A stretch of 44,014 nucleotides of DNA from Hydrogenophaga sp. (lineage in GTDB: Bacteria > Pseudomonadota > Gammaproteobacteria > Burkholderiales > Burkholderiaceae_C). The position numbers were made by a program, and so were the translations under genes. The DNA is taken from NCBI RefSeq assembly GCF_011390835.1, contig NZ_JAABRQ010000007.1:78736-122749 (forward strand). The letters run 5' to 3'. Below, one piece after another: positions 37,186 through 44,014 of the stretch; within the stretch, counting starts at the first letter, position 1, and each line of letters opens with the position of its first letter. The notes beneath the pieces were generated by a model. That model did not search any database. It worked only from the letters and a program-made list of their open reading frames with translations, and was not told the DNA's origin.

Positions 37186-38304
37186 TCAGGCCTGTGTCTT
37201 CTCAAAATCGCGCATGTAGTCCACCAGCGCTTGCACACCGGCCAACGGCATGGCGTTGTAGAGGCTGGCGCGCATGCCCCCGACCGATTTGTGGCCCTTG
37301 AGCTGCAGCAGACCAGCGGCCTGCGCGCCGGTCAGGAAAGCTTCGTTACGCGACTCTTCGCGCAGGAAGAAAGGAATGTTCATGCGCGACCGACAGTCCC
37401 TGGCCACCTTGTTCAGGTACAGCTGCGAGCCGTCGATGAAGTCGTACAACAGGTTCGCCTTGGCGATGTTGCGCTGTTCCATCGCGGCGATGCCTGTGGC
37501 TGGCCCTTGCGTCTGGCGCTTGAGCCACTGAAAGGTGAGCCCGGCCATGTAAATGGCGTAGGTGGGCGGCGTGTTGTACATCGACGCATTGTCGGCGACG
37601 GTCTGGTAATTGAACGCGCTGGGGCAGAGGGGCAATGCATGCCCCAGCAGGTCTTCGCGAACGACCACCAAGGTCAGGCCGGCAGGACCGAGGTTTTTCT
37701 GTGCGCCACCAAATGCCAGGCCCACCCGCGACCAGTCAACCGGGCGGGAAGCCACGTGCGACGAAAAGTCGATCACCAGCGGTGCCCGGCTACCCAGTGC
37801 TGCGAGGTCGGGCAGTTCTTGGAACTCCACACCGTGGATGGTTTCGTTGCTGCAGAGATGAACGTACTGCGCGTTATCGCTCAATTGCCAGGTCGCCGGC
37901 GCAGGCAGCGTGGTGTGGTGCTCGGCTTCGTTGCTGGCGGCGATCCGGATCTGGCCGAACTTGCGAGCCTCCTGGGCCGACTTTTGACTCCAGCTGCCCG
38001 TCACGATGAAGTCCATCGCGCCCCCGCGCGACAGGTTCATTGGCACGATGGCGTTCTCGGCCAGTCCGCCGCCCTGCATGAACAGAATTCGGAAGTGCTC
38101 GGGCACCTCCAGCAGCTCGCGCAGATCGCGTTCGGCTGCCTCGCAGATCGACATGAAGGCCTTGCCACGGTGGCTCATCTCCATCACGCTCATGCCCGTA
38201 CCTTGCCAGTCCAGCATCTCGGCTGCTGCCTGTTGCAGCACCTCGACAGGCATGGCCGCCGGGCCGGCGGAAAAGTTGTACGGACGCGCGGCGGGAGGCG
38301 TCAT
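37186..38304 (-). CDS. serC: Phosphoserine aminotransferase
   Basis: A 372-residue PLP enzyme of serine and pyridoxal phosphate synthesis. [18 protein letters not shown] is the conserved N-terminus. The PLP-binding Lys is in [15 protein letters not shown] near residue 200. [31 protein letters not shown] is the family C-terminal region. Its ATG overlaps the gyrA stop (ATGA), indicating cotranscription and probable translational coupling with gyrA. Confidence 0.97.
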   Translation of the reverse strand: MTPPAARPYNFSAGPAAMPVEVLQQAAAEMLDWQGTGMSVMEMSHRGKAFMSICEAAERDLRELLEVPEHFRILFMQGGGLAENAIVPMNLSRGGAMDFIVTGSWSQKSAQEARKFGQIRIAASNEAEHHTTLPAPATWQLSDNAQYVHLCSNETIHGVEFQELPDLAALGSRAPLVIDFSSHVASRPVDWSRVGLAFGGAQKNLGPAGLTLVVVREDLLGHALPLCPSAFNYQTVADNASMYNTPPTYAIYMAGLTFQWLKRQTQGPATGIAAMEQRNIAKANLLYDFIDGSQLYLNKVARDCRSRMNIPFFLREESRNEAFLTGAQAAGLLQLKGHKSVGGMRASLYNAMPLAGVQALVDYMRDFEKTQA

Positions 38305-40952
38305 GCCGCGTCGTTGCCTTCGGTGTCGCTCGCACTCTCGTCGGTGCTATCGGCTAGACCGACGATGTTGGCGTCGTTTTCCACGATGCGCTGCAGGCCG
38401 GAGAGTTCGGAGCCGTCGTCCAGCGCGATCAGAGTCACGCCCTGCGTAGCGCGGCCCATTTCGCGGATCTCGCTCACGCGGGTGCGCACCAGCACGCCGG
38501 TGTCGGTGATGAGCATGATCTCGTCGTCACTGTGCACCAGCGTGGCGGCCACGACCTTGCCGTTGCGCTCACTTTGCTGGATGGCGATCATGCCCTTGGT
38601 GCCGCGGCCGTGGCGCGTGTATTCACCAATCGGCGTGCGCTTGCCATAGCCATTGATGGTGGCGGTGAGCACGCTCTGCTCCTCGTCTTCGGCCACCAGC
38701 ATGGCTATCACGCTTTGGGTTTCATCAATAGCCATGCCGCGCACACCGCGCGCATTGCGGCCCATGGGGCGTACGTCATTTTCGTCGAAGCGAACGGCCT
38801 TGCCGCCGTCGCTGAACAGCATCACGTCGTGCTGTCCGTCGGTGAGCGCGGCACCAATCAGGTAGTCGCCTTCATCCAGCCCGACCGCGATGATGCCGGC
38901 CTTGCGCGGATTGCTGAATTCGCTCAGCGCTGTTTTCTTCACGGTGCCCATGCTGGTGGCCATGAAGACGTACTGGTCCTCGGGGAACTTGCGCGCTTCA
39001 CCAGTCAGCGCCAGGACCACGTTGATCTTTTCGCCTTCTTCGAGCGGGAACATGTTGACGATGGGTCGTCCACGTGAGCCACGCGAACCAGCCGGCACTT
39101 CCCACACCTTTAGCCAGTAGAGCCGGCCGCGGTTGGAGAAGCACAGGATGTAGTCATGGGTGTTGGCGATGAACAGCTGGTCGACCCAGTCATCTTCTTT
39201 GGTTGCGGTGGCCTGCTTGCCGCGTCCGCCGCGTTTTTGTGCCCGGTATTCCGAGAGCGGCTGGCTCTTGATGTAGCCGCTGTGGCTAAGCGTGACCACC
39301 ATGTCGGTGGGCGTGATCAGGTCTTCGGTCGATAGGTCGAACGAACTGTGTTCCACCAGACTGCGGCGCGCGCCGAGCTTGGTCTGGCCAAACTCCTGCT
39401 TCACCTCGGTGAGTTCCTCTCCAATGATGGTCGACACGCGCTCAGGCTTGGACAGGATATCGAGCAGGTCGTCGATCACGCCCATGACTTCCTTGTACTC
39501 GGCCACGATCTTGTCTTGCTCCAGACCGGTCAGGCGCTGCAGACGCATCTGCAAGATTTCCTGCGCCTGCGTCTCTGACAGGCGATACAGCCCGTCGCCG
39601 CCCATGCCGAATTCACGCTCCAGCCCTTCGGGGCGGTAGTCGTCGGCATTGATCACACCGCCATCGGCTTTGGCGCGGGTCAGCATCTCGCGCACCATCG
39701 CGCTGTCCCAGCTGCGCGTCATCAGCTCGGCCTTGGCCACTGGCGGCGTGGGCGACTCGCGGATGATGCGGATGAACTCGTCGATGTTGGCCAGCGCCAC
39801 CGCCAGGCCTTCGAGCACGTGGCCTCGCTCGCGCGCCTTGCGCAGGTTGAACACGGTGCGCCGCGTCACCACCTCGCGGCGATGCTCCAGGAACACCTGG
39901 ATCAGATCCATCAGGTTGCACAACTTGGGCTGGCCGTCGATCAGCGCCACCATGTTGATGCCAAAGGTGTCCTGTAGCTGGGTTTGCTTGTACAGGTTGT
40001 TGAGCACTACTTCGGGCACTTCACCGCGCTTGAGCTCGATCACCAGGCGCATGCCAGATTTGTCCGACTCATCCTGGATGTGGCTGATGCCCTCGATCTT
40101 CTTCTCGTGCACCAGCTCGGCGATGCGCTCCTGCAGCGTCTTCTTGTTGACCTGGTAAGGCAGCTCGTCCACGATGATGGACTGACGCTGGCCCTTGTCG
40201 ATGTCTTCAAAATGGCACTTGGCACGCATCACCACGCGGCCGCGGCCAGTGCGGTAGCCGTCCTTGACGCCGTTGATGCCATAGATGATGCCGGCGGTGG
40301 GGAAGTCGGGCGCCGGGATGATCTCCATCAGCTCGTCGATGGTGGCGTCCGGGTTCTTGAGTAAGTGCAGGCAGGCGTCGACTACCTCGTTGAGGTTGTG
40401 CGGGGGGATGTTGGTGGCCATACCCACCGCAATGCCGGCCGAGCCGTTGACCAGCAGGTTGGGCAGGCGGCTGGGCAGCACCAGTGGCTCTTTTTCGCTG
40501 CCGTCGTAGTTCGGGCCGAAGTTGACCGTTTCCTTATCGATGTCGGCCAGCATCTCGTGCGCGATCTTCGATAGACGGATTTCCGTGTAGCGCATGGCGG
40601 CGGCGTTGTCGCCGTCGACCGAACCGAAATTGCCCTGGCCGTCCACCAGCATGTGGCGCAACGAAAAGTCCTGAGCCATGCGCACGATGGTGTCGTACAC
40701 CGCGCTGTCGCCATGGGGGTGGTACTTACCGATCACATCGCCCACGATGCGCGCCGATTTCTTGTAGGGTCGGTTCCAGTCGTTGTTGAGCTCGTGCATC
40801 GCGAAGAGCACCCGCCGGTGCACCGGCTTCAGGCCATCGCGCGCGTCGGGGAGTGCGCGCCCCACGATCACACTCATCGCGTAATCCAGGTAACTGCGGC
40901 GCATCTCCTCTTCAAGGCTGATGGGCAATGTCTCTTTGGCGAACTGGGTCAT
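38301..40952 (-). CDS. gyrA: DNA gyrase subunit A
   Basis: An 883-residue type IIA topoisomerase subunit. The catalytic tyrosine is Y122 in [11 protein letters not shown]. The quinolone-resistance region reads [13 protein letters not shown] with Ser83 and Asp87 (same numbers as E. coli), the residues of susceptible enzymes. The GyrA-box of the C-terminal beta-pinwheel is QKRGGRGKQ. The tail ends in an acidic stretch ([16 protein letters not shown]), typical of gyrase. It is the first gene of the minus-strand series and faces the ompA promoter region divergently. Confidence 0.98.
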   Translation of the reverse strand: MTQFAKETLPISLEEEMRRSYLDYAMSVIVGRALPDARDGLKPVHRRVLFAMHELNNDWNRPYKKSARIVGDVIGKYHPHGDSAVYDTIVRMAQDFSLRHMLVDGQGNFGSVDGDNAAAMRYTEIRLSKIAHEMLADIDKETVNFGPNYDGSEKEPLVLPSRLPNLLVNGSAGIAVGMATNIPPHNLNEVVDACLHLLKNPDATIDELMEIIPAPDFPTAGIIYGINGVKDGYRTGRGRVVMRAKCHFEDIDKGQRQSIIVDELPYQVNKKTLQERIAELVHEKKIEGISHIQDESDKSGMRLVIELKRGEVPEVVLNNLYKQTQLQDTFGINMVALIDGQPKLCNLMDLIQVFLEHRREVVTRRTVFNLRKARERGHVLEGLAVALANIDEFIRIIRESPTPPVAKAELMTRSWDSAMVREMLTRAKADGGVINADDYRPEGLEREFGMGGDGLYRLSETQAQEILQMRLQRLTGLEQDKIVAEYKEVMGVIDDLLDILSKPERVSTIIGEELTEVKQEFGQTKLGARRSLVEHSSFDLSTEDLITPTDMVVTLSHSGYIKSQPLSEYRAQKRGGRGKQATATKEDDWVDQLFIANTHDYILCFSNRGRLYWLKVWEVPAGSRGSRGRPIVNMFPLEEGEKINVVLALTGEARKFPEDQYVFMATSMGTVKKTALSEFSNPRKAGIIAVGLDEGDYLIGAALTDGQHDVMLFSDGGKAVRFDENDVRPMGRNARGVRGMAIDETQSVIAMLVAEDEEQSVLTATINGYGKRTPIGEYTRHGRGTKGMIAIQQSERNGKVVAATLVHSDDEIMLITDTGVLVRTRVSEIREMGRATQGVTLIALDDGSELSGLQRIVENDANIVGLADSTDESASDTEGNDAA

Positions 40953-41037
40953 GGAGGGCGGCGTGGTGCGTGAAGGGGTCCCGGAGGCAACCCGATATTT
41001 TAGGCGGCTCGCGCGAGCTGCTTCCCGCGCACTTTAT

Positions 41038-41049
41038 TGTTGTACAACA
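41038..41049. promoter_or_regulatory. Perfect 12-bp palindrome between gyrA and the OmpA gene
   Basis: TGTTGTACAACA is a perfect palindrome in the 262-base divergent spacer, 85 bases from the gyrA start and 165 from the OmpA-family start. It is a candidate operator for either gene. No matching regulator is coded in the window. Confidence 0.4.
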
Positions 41050-41105
41050 GCAACGAATGAAAGGACCTAAGCGAAACGGGTTACTCCCCAGTGCCGTTGG
41101 TTAGG

Positions 41106-41134
41106 TTGGCTTCCGAGTGGCTTGTGGCACAATT
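41106..41134 (+). promoter_or_regulatory. Candidate promoter and leader of the OmpA-family gene
   Basis: TTGGCT (41106-41111) and ACAATT (41129-41134) with 17-base spacing resemble a sigma-70 promoter. The leader then carries the direct repeat AACGTTTCTA at 41140-41149 and 41171-41180, 31 bases apart. AGAGGAAA precedes the ATG at 41215. Confidence 0.4.
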
Positions 41135-41214
41135 AATCTAACGTTTCTAGTGGTGGTCACTTAAAGCGTCAACGTTTCTATTCAGCCCGAACGCGGCTAA
41201 CTAAGAGGAAAACC

Positions 41215-41880
41215 ATGAAAAAACTGAACAAAGTGGCAATGCTGTTCGCAACGGCCGCCCTGGCAACCGCTGCTGGCGCCCAGACCGTGGACAACTGGCG
41301 CGCTGCCGATGGCACCGTCTGGAAGAACGGCACCAACGAACTTTGCTGGCGTGATGCCTCCTGGACTCCCGCCACGGCTGCTGTCGGTTGCGACGGCGCG
41401 ATCGTCCCTAAAGTTGCTGCTCCTGCGCCTGCACCGGCTCCTGCCGCTGCACCCGCTCCAGCACCTGCTCCGGTAGCTGCCGCACCGGCTCCTGCACCAA
41501 AACCAGCACCTGCTCCTGCAGCGTCCAAAGTGACCTACGCTGCCGATGCGTTCTTCGACTTCGACAAGGCCGTGCTCAAGCCTGAAGGCAAAGCCAAGCT
41601 GGATGATCTGGCTGGCAAAGTTTCCGGCATCAACCTGGAAGTTGTGATTGCTGTCGGCCACACCGACTCCACCGGCCCTGCTGGCTACAACCAGGCTCTG
41701 TCGAACCGCCGCGCTGAAGCCGTGAAGGCCTATCTGGTCACCAAGGGCATCGAGAGCAACCGCATCTACACCGAAGGCAAGGGCTTGACCCAGCCAGTCG
41801 CTGATAACAGCACCCGCGAAGGCCGTGCCAAGAACCGCCGCGTGGAAGTCGAAGTGGTTGGTACCCGCACCAACAAGTAA
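41215..41880 (+). CDS. OmpA-family outer-membrane protein
   Basis: A 221-residue protein. A signal peptide covers about residues 1-23 (KKLNKVAMLFATAALATAAGA). A short domain with two cysteines follows (ELCWRDASW, AVGCDGA), then an Ala-Pro hinge of about 35 residues. The C-terminal OmpA/MotB peptidoglycan-binding domain runs from about 105 (FFDFDKAVLKPEGKAKLDDL, GHTDSTGPAGYNQALSNRRAEAVKAYL, GRAKNRRVEVEV). There is no eight-stranded barrel domain, so it acts as a wall-to-outer-membrane tether rather than a porin. Codon use looks highly biased, which fits an abundant protein. A strong terminator follows. Confidence 0.92.
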   Translation: MKKLNKVAMLFATAALATAAGAQTVDNWRAADGTVWKNGTNELCWRDASWTPATAAVGCDGAIVPKVAAPAPAPAPAAAPAPAPAPVAAAPAPAPKPAPAPAASKVTYAADAFFDFDKAVLKPEGKAKLDDLAGKVSGINLEVVIAVGHTDSTGPAGYNQALSNRRAEAVKAYLVTKGIESNRIYTEGKGLTQPVADNSTREGRAKNRRVEVEVVGTRTNK

Positions 41881-41905
41881 GCGCTGAGTTCTGCGTCCCA
41901 GACGC

Positions 41906-41941
41906 AAAGCCCTGCCAGTGAAAGCTGGCAGGGCTTTTTTT
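41906..41941 (+). terminator. Rho-independent terminator of the OmpA-family gene
   Basis: A perfect 13-bp stem: AAAGCCCTGCCAG at 41906-41918 and CTGGCAGGGCTTT at 41925-41937 around a six-base loop, followed by a run of T to 41941. It begins 26 bases after the stop codon. Confidence 0.95.
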
Positions 41942-42053
41942 GTTGGTTGGTTTAGCGCCGGACACAATGCGCCATCCTGCAGACGGGTAGATTTGCCTGG
42001 ATGGAATACCCAGGGCCAATGAGATGGTCTGGCGGCCGTGGGAGAATTCGGCA

Positions 42054-42758
42054 ATGAAAACTGTCAACGCCGACCCCGCAGAGCTCGCCAAATTTTCCGA
42101 TCTGGCCCACCGCTGGTGGGACCCCGAGAGCGAGTTTCGACCTCTGCACCAGATCAACCCGCTGCGTCTGGACTGGATAGATGCCTTGGTGCCGTTGGCT
42201 GGGAAGCGTGTGCTGGATATCGGCTGCGGCGGTGGCATTCTCTCGGACTCGATGGCCCGCAAGGGCGCTGAAGTGACCGGTATCGACCTGGCGAGTAAGG
42301 CGTTGCGTGTGGCCCAGCTGCATGCGCTGGAAGCCAGCACGCCCAACGTGAACTACCGCGAGATCAGCGCCGAGTCGCTGGCGCTTGAGCAGCCCGAGAG
42401 TTTCGATGTGGTGACATGTATGGAGATGCTGGAGCACGTGCCGGACCCAGGCTCTGTGGTCAAGGCCTGTTCGCAGCTGGTCAAGCCCGGTGGCTGGGTG
42501 TTTTTTTCCACCATCAATCGCAACCCAAAGTCCTTTCTGTTTGCCATTGTCGGGGCCGAGTACCTGCTGCAAATGCTGCCCAGGGGCACGCACGAATACG
42601 CCAAGCTGATTCGTCCCAGCGAACTCGCCGCACATTGCCGTGCGGCTGACCTCACTTTGTCCCAGACCAAAGGACTGGAGTACAACCCCTTGACCCGGCG
42701 CTACTGGCTTAGCCGGGACACCAGCGTCAACTACATGTTTGCCACCCGCAAAGCATGA
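42054..42758 (+). CDS. ubiG: Ubiquinone biosynthesis O-methyltransferase UbiG
   Basis: A 234-residue SAM-dependent methyltransferase carrying out both O-methylations of ubiquinone synthesis. [29 protein letters not shown] is the UbiG N-terminal signature. The SAM motif is [16 protein letters not shown] near residue 55, and [16 protein letters not shown] is motif II. The ATG at 42054 is used because the family begins [11 protein letters not shown]. Its stop overlaps the gph start (ATGA). Confidence 0.96.
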   Translation: MKTVNADPAELAKFSDLAHRWWDPESEFRPLHQINPLRLDWIDALVPLAGKRVLDIGCGGGILSDSMARKGAEVTGIDLASKALRVAQLHALEASTPNVNYREISAESLALEQPESFDVVTCMEMLEHVPDPGSVVKACSQLVKPGGWVFFSTINRNPKSFLFAIVGAEYLLQMLPRGTHEYAKLIRPSELAAHCRAADLTLSQTKGLEYNPLTRRYWLSRDTSVNYMFATRKA

Positions 42759-43432
42759 GTGTCGTCAAATTTCAGCACATCCGGGCGGTGCTGTTTGATT
42801 TGGATGGCACTTTGGTGGACAGTGCGCCAGATCTTGGCGCTGCTGCCGACCACATGCGCGCGGTTCGCGGCCTGCCGGCACTGCCGTTTGAGCATTACCG
42901 GCCGCATGCCGGTTCCGGCGCCCGTGGCATGCTGGGCGTGGCCTTCGGAATGACGCCCGATCACGCGGGCTATGAAGCGTTGCGGGAAGAGTTCTATGTG
43001 CGATACGAGGCCACGCTGACCGAGCGCACCGTGGTCTTCGACCAGGTAGAAGACCTGCTGGAGGCCCTGATGCAGCAAGGCCTTCGCTGGGGGGTGGTAA
43101 CCAACAAGGCCCGGCGGTTCAGCGTGCCGCTTACCGTGGCCATGCCCTTGTTTGGCTCGGCGGCCACCATCGTCAGTGGCGACACCACGCCGCATACCAA
43201 GCCGCACCCTGCGCCTTTACTAGAAGCGGCGCGTCAGCTCGGTCTTCTTCCTGCGCAATGCCTGTATGTGGGCGACGATGCGAGAGACATCTTGGCTGGG
43301 CGTTCTGCCGGCATGCTCACGGTGGCCGCTCACTATGGCTACCTCGGCCCGGGCGCCGATGTGGCGGGCTGGGGCGCCGATGCGGAGGTGCATTCTCCGT
43401 TGGAGGTCTTGAAATTACTGGAATTGCCTTAA
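42755..43432 (+). CDS. gph: Phosphoglycolate phosphatase (HAD family)
   Basis: A 225-residue HAD hydrolase. Motif I is [15 protein letters not shown] near residue 14, motif II is VVTNKA, motif III Lys lies in [13 protein letters not shown], and motif IV is YVGDDARDI. The cap domain lies between motifs I and II. It is coupled to ubiG, as in many betaproteobacteria, and dephosphorylates 2-phosphoglycolate in the family; the ubiG linkage also fits a role on another phosphate ester. The promoter of ssrA appears to lie within its last codons. Confidence 0.9.
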   Translation: MSVVKFQHIRAVLFDLDGTLVDSAPDLGAAADHMRAVRGLPALPFEHYRPHAGSGARGMLGVAFGMTPDHAGYEALREEFYVRYEATLTERTVVFDQVEDLLEALMQQGLRWGVVTNKARRFSVPLTVAMPLFGSAATIVSGDTTPHTKPHPAPLLEAARQLGLLPAQCLYVGDDARDILAGRSAGMLTVAAHYGYLGPGADVAGWGADAEVHSPLEVLKLLELP

Positions 43433-43435
43433 AAT
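43409..43435 (+). promoter_or_regulatory. Probable ssrA promoter inside the end of gph
   Basis: TTGAAA (43409-43414) and TAAAAT (43430-43435) with 15-base spacing lie just upstream of the tmRNA 5' end at about 43445. Spacing is short, but both boxes are good. The gph stop codon overlaps the -10 box. Confidence 0.5.
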
Positions 43436-43444
43436 AGTATTTCA

Positions 43445-43833
43445 GGGGCTGCATTGGTTTCGACGTGGGTTCGGACGCGCAGCAGGGCATGTCGAGGTTC
43501 TGTCACCTCGTAAAACCGCAGAAAAAAACTAACTGCAAACGACGAACGTTTCGCACTCGCCGCTTAATTGCCGGTGAGCTTTGCAACAGCAGGCCTATGG
43601 GCTGGGCAAGGGTTCAAACGGCGCAAGCCGCGAGAGTCCAGGCTGCAAAGATAATTCAATAGGCTGGTCGCGTGTCGGGCAACTTGGCGCGCGGTGAGAT
43701 CCAAGGTTGCTGGCTTCCCTTGCAGCGTGTCGCTGCGCGGCTTGGGAGGTAAGACTCAAATCAGACGACTACACATGTAGAACTGCGCGAAGAAGGCTTG
43801 CGGACGGGGGTTCGAATCCCCCCAGCTCCACCA
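43445..43833 (+). ncRNA. ssrA: Transfer-messenger RNA (tmRNA)
   Basis: A 389-base tmRNA. The 5' end GGGGCTGCATTGGTTTCGAC and the 3' end GGTTCGAATCCCCCCAGCTCCACCA fold into the tRNA-Ala-like part. The resume codon is GCA at 43535, and the tag frame 43535-43567 reads ANDERFALAA then TAA. The tmRNA releases stalled ribosomes with SmpB. Its 3' end is a frequent attachment site for phages and islands; see the sequence beyond. Confidence 0.97.
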
Positions 43834-43860
43834 TATTTCCAAGGTGTGACCCAACGAGAT

Positions 43861-43893
43861 GCCCCGTTTCTCCTATGAGAACCGGGGCTTTTT
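43861..43893 (+). terminator. Terminator downstream of ssrA
   Basis: GCCCCG (43861-43866) pairs with CGGGGC (43883-43888), with an inner TTCTC/GAGAA stem, followed by five T residues. It lies 28 bases after the tmRNA 3' end. Confidence 0.8.
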
Positions 43894-44014
43894 CGTTCGC
43901 GTTGGTTCATCCTAGTTTATCCACATCCGGGGTAAACGTGGGGTAAGAAAGGGGGTAAATGCGGCTTACCCCCCGCAGGGACGTGTGTCGTTACCCCACG
44001 CGGTGAACCAACTT
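43894..44014. repeat. GGGGTAA direct and inverted repeats beyond ssrA
   Basis: GGGGTAA occurs at 43929, 43940 and 43952 in direct orientation, one helical turn apart, and inverted as TTACCCC at 43966 and 43991. CGTGGGGTAA (43937-43946) and TTACCCCACG (43991-44000) make a 10-bp inverted pair. GTTGGTTCA (43901-43909) and TGAACCAAC (44004-44012) flank the set. No gene is visible. The layout resembles integrase/excisionase arm sites beside a tmRNA attachment site. Confidence 0.6.

Noticed and set aside
36823..38649. 608-codon plus-strand open frame opposite serC and pheA
   Set aside because: Spans the serC gene and parts of pheA and gyrA in antisense; low-complexity, unlike any protein I know.
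41420..41520. Tandem repeat or CRISPR-like array
   Set aside because: It is the Ala-Pro hinge of the OmpA-family protein, coded by GCTCCTGC-type codons; no spacers are present. No CRISPR array was seen anywhere.

Overview
The window looks like chromosomal DNA of a betaproteobacterium in the order Burkholderiales, most likely the family Comamonadaceae. The basis is uniformly high GC, a fused aroA-cmk gene, the order gyrA-serC-pheA-tyrA-aroA/cmk-rpsA-ihfB-lapA-lapB, the order pyrG-kdsA-DUF1330-eno-ftsB, and a tmRNA whose tag reads ANDERFALAA. I cannot name the genus from sequence alone.

Layout. (1) 1-10.7 kb is housekeeping: dbpA, a ferritin-like DUF455 protein, a gamma-carbonic anhydrase-like protein, hslO, a NadR-kinase-like P-loop protein, ftsB, eno, a DUF1330 protein, kdsA, pyrG and coaBC. 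A Tat-exported metallo-beta-lactamase-fold protein with its own clear promoter follows at 10.8 kb. (2) 11.9-25.7 kb is an accessory block built around tungsten and molybdenum. It holds a ModE-type regulator fused to a binding-protein domain, the ABC transporter tupBCA, an orphan ModA-like protein, modABC with a divergent modE and a textbook ModE-box palindrome, a GAF/PAS/Fis-type regulator without an ATPase domain, and a tungsten aldehyde oxidoreductase operon: aorA (four 4Fe-4S clusters), aorB (tungstopterin subunit), aorC (FAD/NAD subunit), aorD (MoaD-like) and a small unknown protein. (3) 25.7-29.1 kb carries a nitronate-monooxygenase-like flavoprotein, an OsmC protein, the fluoride channel crcB and rdgC. 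(4) 29.2-41 kb is a long minus-strand series, read gyrA, serC, pheA, tyrA, aroA-cmk, rpsA, ihfB, lapA, lapB. (5) 41.2-44 kb runs on the plus strand: an OmpA-family porin-like protein, ubiG, gph and ssrA (tmRNA). The final 180 bases hold a terminator and a dense set of GGGGTAA direct and inverted repeats, which resemble integrase arm sites of an element inserted at the tmRNA 3' end.

How the genes work together. The most interesting system is region 2. Tungstate or molybdate is bound by TupA, ModA and perhaps the orphan ModA-like protein, imported by TupBC or ModBC, and sensed by two different ModE-family regulators. The metal would end up in the AorB cofactor. AorA and AorC would carry electrons between the active site and NAD(P)+, and the Fis-type regulator presumably switches the operon on. 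A related AOR is known from Aromatoleum aromaticum. Having both uptake systems, both metal regulators and the enzyme within about 14 kb is the notable feature. Two copies of a short interspersed repeat sit exactly at two gene junctions of this block: before the orphan modA-like gene and between aorD and the last gene.
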